A stretch of DNA of 64,000 nt from assembly GCA_048213135.1 (NCBI GenBank), contig PS015010.1, forward strand, positions 1,860,001 to 1,924,000, written 5' to 3'. The notes under the pieces were generated by a model, which saw only the letters and a program-made list of their open reading frames with translations, had not been told where the DNA came from and ran no database searches. The stretch is from Reclinomonas americana ATCC 50394 (lineage: Eukaryota; Jakobida; Jakobea; Jakobida). The position numbers and the translations under genes were made by a program. Positions 61,866 to 64,000 of this stretch are shown here, in pieces. Within the stretch, counting starts at the first letter, position 1. Every line of letters begins with the position of its first letter.

Positions 61866-62903
61866 ATGAATAAACCGGCCACGATAAAAGACATTGCCCG
61901 GATATTGAAAGTATCCACATCCACAGTATCGAGAGCCCTGCGTGACGCTCATGATGTAAGCAAGGAAACCAAGAACGCGGTGCTGGCTTTGTCGGATGAA
62001 CTCAATTATCAACCCAATAAATTCGCACTCAGTCTCCAGCAAAAACAAACACACACGATCGGTGTGATTGTTCCCAATCTCGATTACGTATTGTCCACCA
62101 TGGTTAAGGGTATCGATGAGGTTGCGCTGGAAGCCGGTTACACCGTAATGGTTTGCCAGAGTAATGAATCGTTCGGCCGGGAGATCGTCAATACAAGACG
62201 TTTATCCGATAGCCTGGTGGATGGTTTCATCGTTTCCGTGTCAAGTGAAACCAAAGTATTCGATCACCTGAAAAAGATACAACAGAAGAACATGCCCATG
62301 GTTTTGTTCGACAGGCTTACACCCGATTTAGTAGCGCCTGGTGTTGAACTCGACAATACCGACGGTGGCTTCCAGGCGACAGAACACCTGATAGAACAAG
62401 GCTACCGCCGCATTGCGATACTGGCCGGGCCAAAAAATCTTGGCATCAGTAATGACAGGATGGAAGGTTACCTGAAAGCACTGAAGAAATACAAGATCCG
62501 CATCGATCCCGATCTTATTATTCATTGCGACTTCAACCAGCAATACGCTTACCTGGCTACACAGGAACTGTTGTCCATGAAAAAGAGGCCCGATGCTATT
62601 TTCACCATCAGTGACCGTATGGCGATTGGCGCCATGCTGGCGATCAAAGAGAAAGGATTAAAAATGCCCGCCGATATTGGCCTGGTAGGATTCAACAATG
62701 AACCTGTTACCAGCCTGGTGAGCCCGTCTATCTCCAGTGTTGACCAGCCTGCCTTCGAACTGGGCAAGATAGCGGCGAAACTGTTCGTGGAAATGATGCA
62801 CAATAACGATGACATGAGTCATATCAAGGAAATCCTGAAACCTAAATTATTCATCAGGGAATCTTCACAAAGGATACCCGTTAAAAACGGAAGGACAAAA
62901 TAA
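61866..62903 (+). CDS. LacI-family transcriptional regulator
   Basis: A 345-residue regulator. The N-terminal HTH and hinge (ATIKDIARILKVSTSTVSRALRDAHDVSKETKNAVLALSDELNYQPNKFALSLQQ) are textbook LacI. The periplasmic-binding-like domain has IGVIVPNLDYVLSTMVKGIDEVA, GFIVSVSSET, DNTDGGFQATEHLIEQGYRRIAILAG and VGFNNEPVTSLVSPSISSVDQP. It is divergent from the polyuronate operon and co-oriented with the PL6 gene 6 bp downstream. It probably senses a uronate breakdown product and controls both transcripts through the TACCGGTA operators. LacI control of a SusCD locus is less usual than hybrid two-component or SusR control. Confidence 0.92.
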   Translation: MNKPATIKDIARILKVSTSTVSRALRDAHDVSKETKNAVLALSDELNYQPNKFALSLQQKQTHTIGVIVPNLDYVLSTMVKGIDEVALEAGYTVMVCQSNESFGREIVNTRRLSDSLVDGFIVSVSSETKVFDHLKKIQQKNMPMVLFDRLTPDLVAPGVELDNTDGGFQATEHLIEQGYRRIAILAGPKNLGISNDRMEGYLKALKKYKIRIDPDLIIHCDFNQQYAYLATQELLSMKKRPDAIFTISDRMAIGAMLAIKEKGLKMPADIGLVGFNNEPVTSLVSPSISSVDQPAFELGKIAAKLFVEMMHNNDDMSHIKEILKPKLFIRESSQRIPVKNGRTK

Positions 62904-62909
62904 CCACGC

Positions 62910-64000
62910 ATGAAAAAAATCTTCTTCCTGGCCTGTGGCCTCTTCGTCAGTCTTGCCTGCCTCTGTAATACCATACTGGTAAAAAATATAGAAGAACTGA
63001 AAAAAGCCAACAGCACGGCCGCTCCGGGCGATATTGTTGTATTGCAGAACGGGAACTGGAGCAACGTCCGCATACTGCTTACCGCCAGCGGTACCGCTGA
63101 CCAGCCCATCACTTTTAAAGCACAAACACCGGGTAAGGTATTCATCACCGGCAATTCTTTTCTCAAAATTGGCGGTAATTACCTGGTTGTTGAAGGGCTT
63201 TATTTCCGTGATGGTTTTGCGGGGGACAATCCCGTGATCGATTTTCGTGTCGACAAAAAACAACTCGCCAATAATTGCCGGGTGACTAATACGGTTATCG
63301 AGTCTTTCAATAATCCCAAACGGATGGATGAGAATTACTGGATACAATTCTACGGCAAACGCAACCGGATCGACCATTGCAGCTTCAGCGGCAAACTCAA
63401 CATGGGCGTACTTCTTGCTGTAATTCTCGACGACGAGCGCAGCCGGGAAAATTTCCACTCCATCGATCACAACTATTTTGGTCAACGCCTGCCGCTGGCA
63501 TCCAATTCAGGAGAGATCATGCGTGTAGGCGTGTCGCAGCATTGCGAATTCAATTCCAATACACAGATCACGGATAATTATTTCGAGCACTGCGATGGCG
63601 AGACAGAGATCGTGTCCATCAAATCCTGCAGTAATGTAGTGCGCAACAACCTGTTCAAAGAATGCCAGGGCGGTGTAGTGCTGCGGCACGGCAACTATAA
63701 TACAGTTGAGAACAACATCTTCCTGGGTAATAATAAAGAAGGTACCGGCGGCGTGAGGGTCATCAATAAAGGGCAGTGGGTGGTGAACAACCTGTTTTAT
63801 GAATGCCGCGGTGTTGGGTTCCGTTCACCTTTAAGTATTATGAATGGCGTTCCTAATTCGCCTGCACACCGTTATGTAGCGGTTACTGAAGCCGTGATCG
63901 CCAACAACAGTTTTGTGAATTGTACACCCATCAGTCTTTGCGAAGGCAGCGATACGGAAAGAAGTGTGATCCCTTCGAGAGTGTTCTTCGGTAAAAATAT
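62910..64000 (+). CDS. PL6-family (chondroitinase-B-like) lyase, 3' end outside window
   Basis: The first 363 codons of an exported parallel beta-helix enzyme. The signal peptide (MKKIFFLACGLFVSLACLC) is followed by the PL6 opening VKNIEELKKANSTAAPGDIVVLQNGNW and QPITFKAQTPGKVFITGNS. The catalytic region ETEIVSIKSCSN has the conserved Lys (about residue 239), and GGVVLRHGNYN holds the Arg (about 259), as in alginate-specific PL6 lyases. The frame is open to the window edge, so length and stop are unknown. It shares a transcript with the LacI-family gene. Confidence 0.9.
   Translation, partial: MKKIFFLACGLFVSLACLCNTILVKNIEELKKANSTAAPGDIVVLQNGNWSNVRILLTASGTADQPITFKAQTPGKVFITGNSFLKIGGNYLVVEGLYFRDGFAGDNPVIDFRVDKKQLANNCRVTNTVIESFNNPKRMDENYWIQFYGKRNRIDHCSFSGKLNMGVLLAVILDDERSRENFHSIDHNYFGQRLPLASNSGEIMRVGVSQHCEFNSNTQITDNYFEHCDGETEIVSIKSCSNVVRNNLFKECQGGVVLRHGNYNTVENNIFLGNNKEGTGGVRVINKGQWVVNNLFYECRGVGFRSPLSIMNGVPNSPAHRYVAVTEAVIANNSFVNCTPISLCEGSDTERSVIPSRVFFGKN

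Noticed and set aside
1-64000. tRNA, rRNA, tmRNA or transposase genes
   Set aside because: I looked for tRNA-like cloverleaf ends, rRNA landmarks and DDE or tyrosine-recombinase motifs among the frames and saw none; a covariance search would be needed to exclude small RNAs.

Overview
The window looks like a chromosome segment of a Bacteroidota bacterium, most likely Chitinophagaceae. The evidence is a SusC/SusD pair, three proteins with C-terminal type IX secretion (T9SS) sorting domains, a LuxC-like reductase, an IspH with a long N-terminus, and promoters of the Bacteroidota form TTTG-N17-20-TAnnTTTG. The assignment rests on gene content and promoter style; I could not search a database.

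1-33.5 kb is mostly chromosomal backbone. It holds head-GIN proteins, a TPP riboswitch driving a TonB-dependent receptor (probable thiamin uptake), rhodanese, PASTA protein and ddl, a ferredoxin divergent from the LuxC-like reductase, HtrA, a GH13 enzyme, ispH, cmk, a 2.1-kb-residue SdrD-like T9SS cargo protein, a di-heme peroxidase beside a lipoprotein resembling copper amine oxidase without copper ligands, clpC, a STAS protein with rnz, and an operon containing dapA.

33.6-42.8 kb is an accessory island. It opens with two tandem-repeat arrays (17 x 22 bp, then about eight 45-bp units) leading to a small HTH regulator. AT-rich membrane-protein genes follow, separated by imperfect inverted repeats with GCTAAC...GTTAGC-type end boxes that resemble integron attC sites. 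Then come a chimeric lipoprotein with a HExxH tail, two related small secreted proteins and an esterase broken by a frameshift.

42.8-44.3 kb holds a VOC protein and an ArsR-like/SRPBCC pair, whose operator lies inside a textbook Bacteroidota promoter.

44.4-64 kb is a polyuronate (probably alginate) utilisation locus. A single minus-strand run reads SDR reductase, PL17 lyase, KdgF cupin, beta-helix lipoprotein, hexuronate-type MFS transporter, MBG-domain T9SS protein, PF05426 lyase, SusC, SusD, two secreted esterases, terminator. Divergently, a LacI regulator is followed by a PL6 lyase that runs off the window. Together they would bind and cut the polymer, remove acyl groups, import the fragments, linearise unsaturated uronate and reduce it towards 2-keto-3-deoxygluconate. 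The later kinase and aldolase are not in the window.
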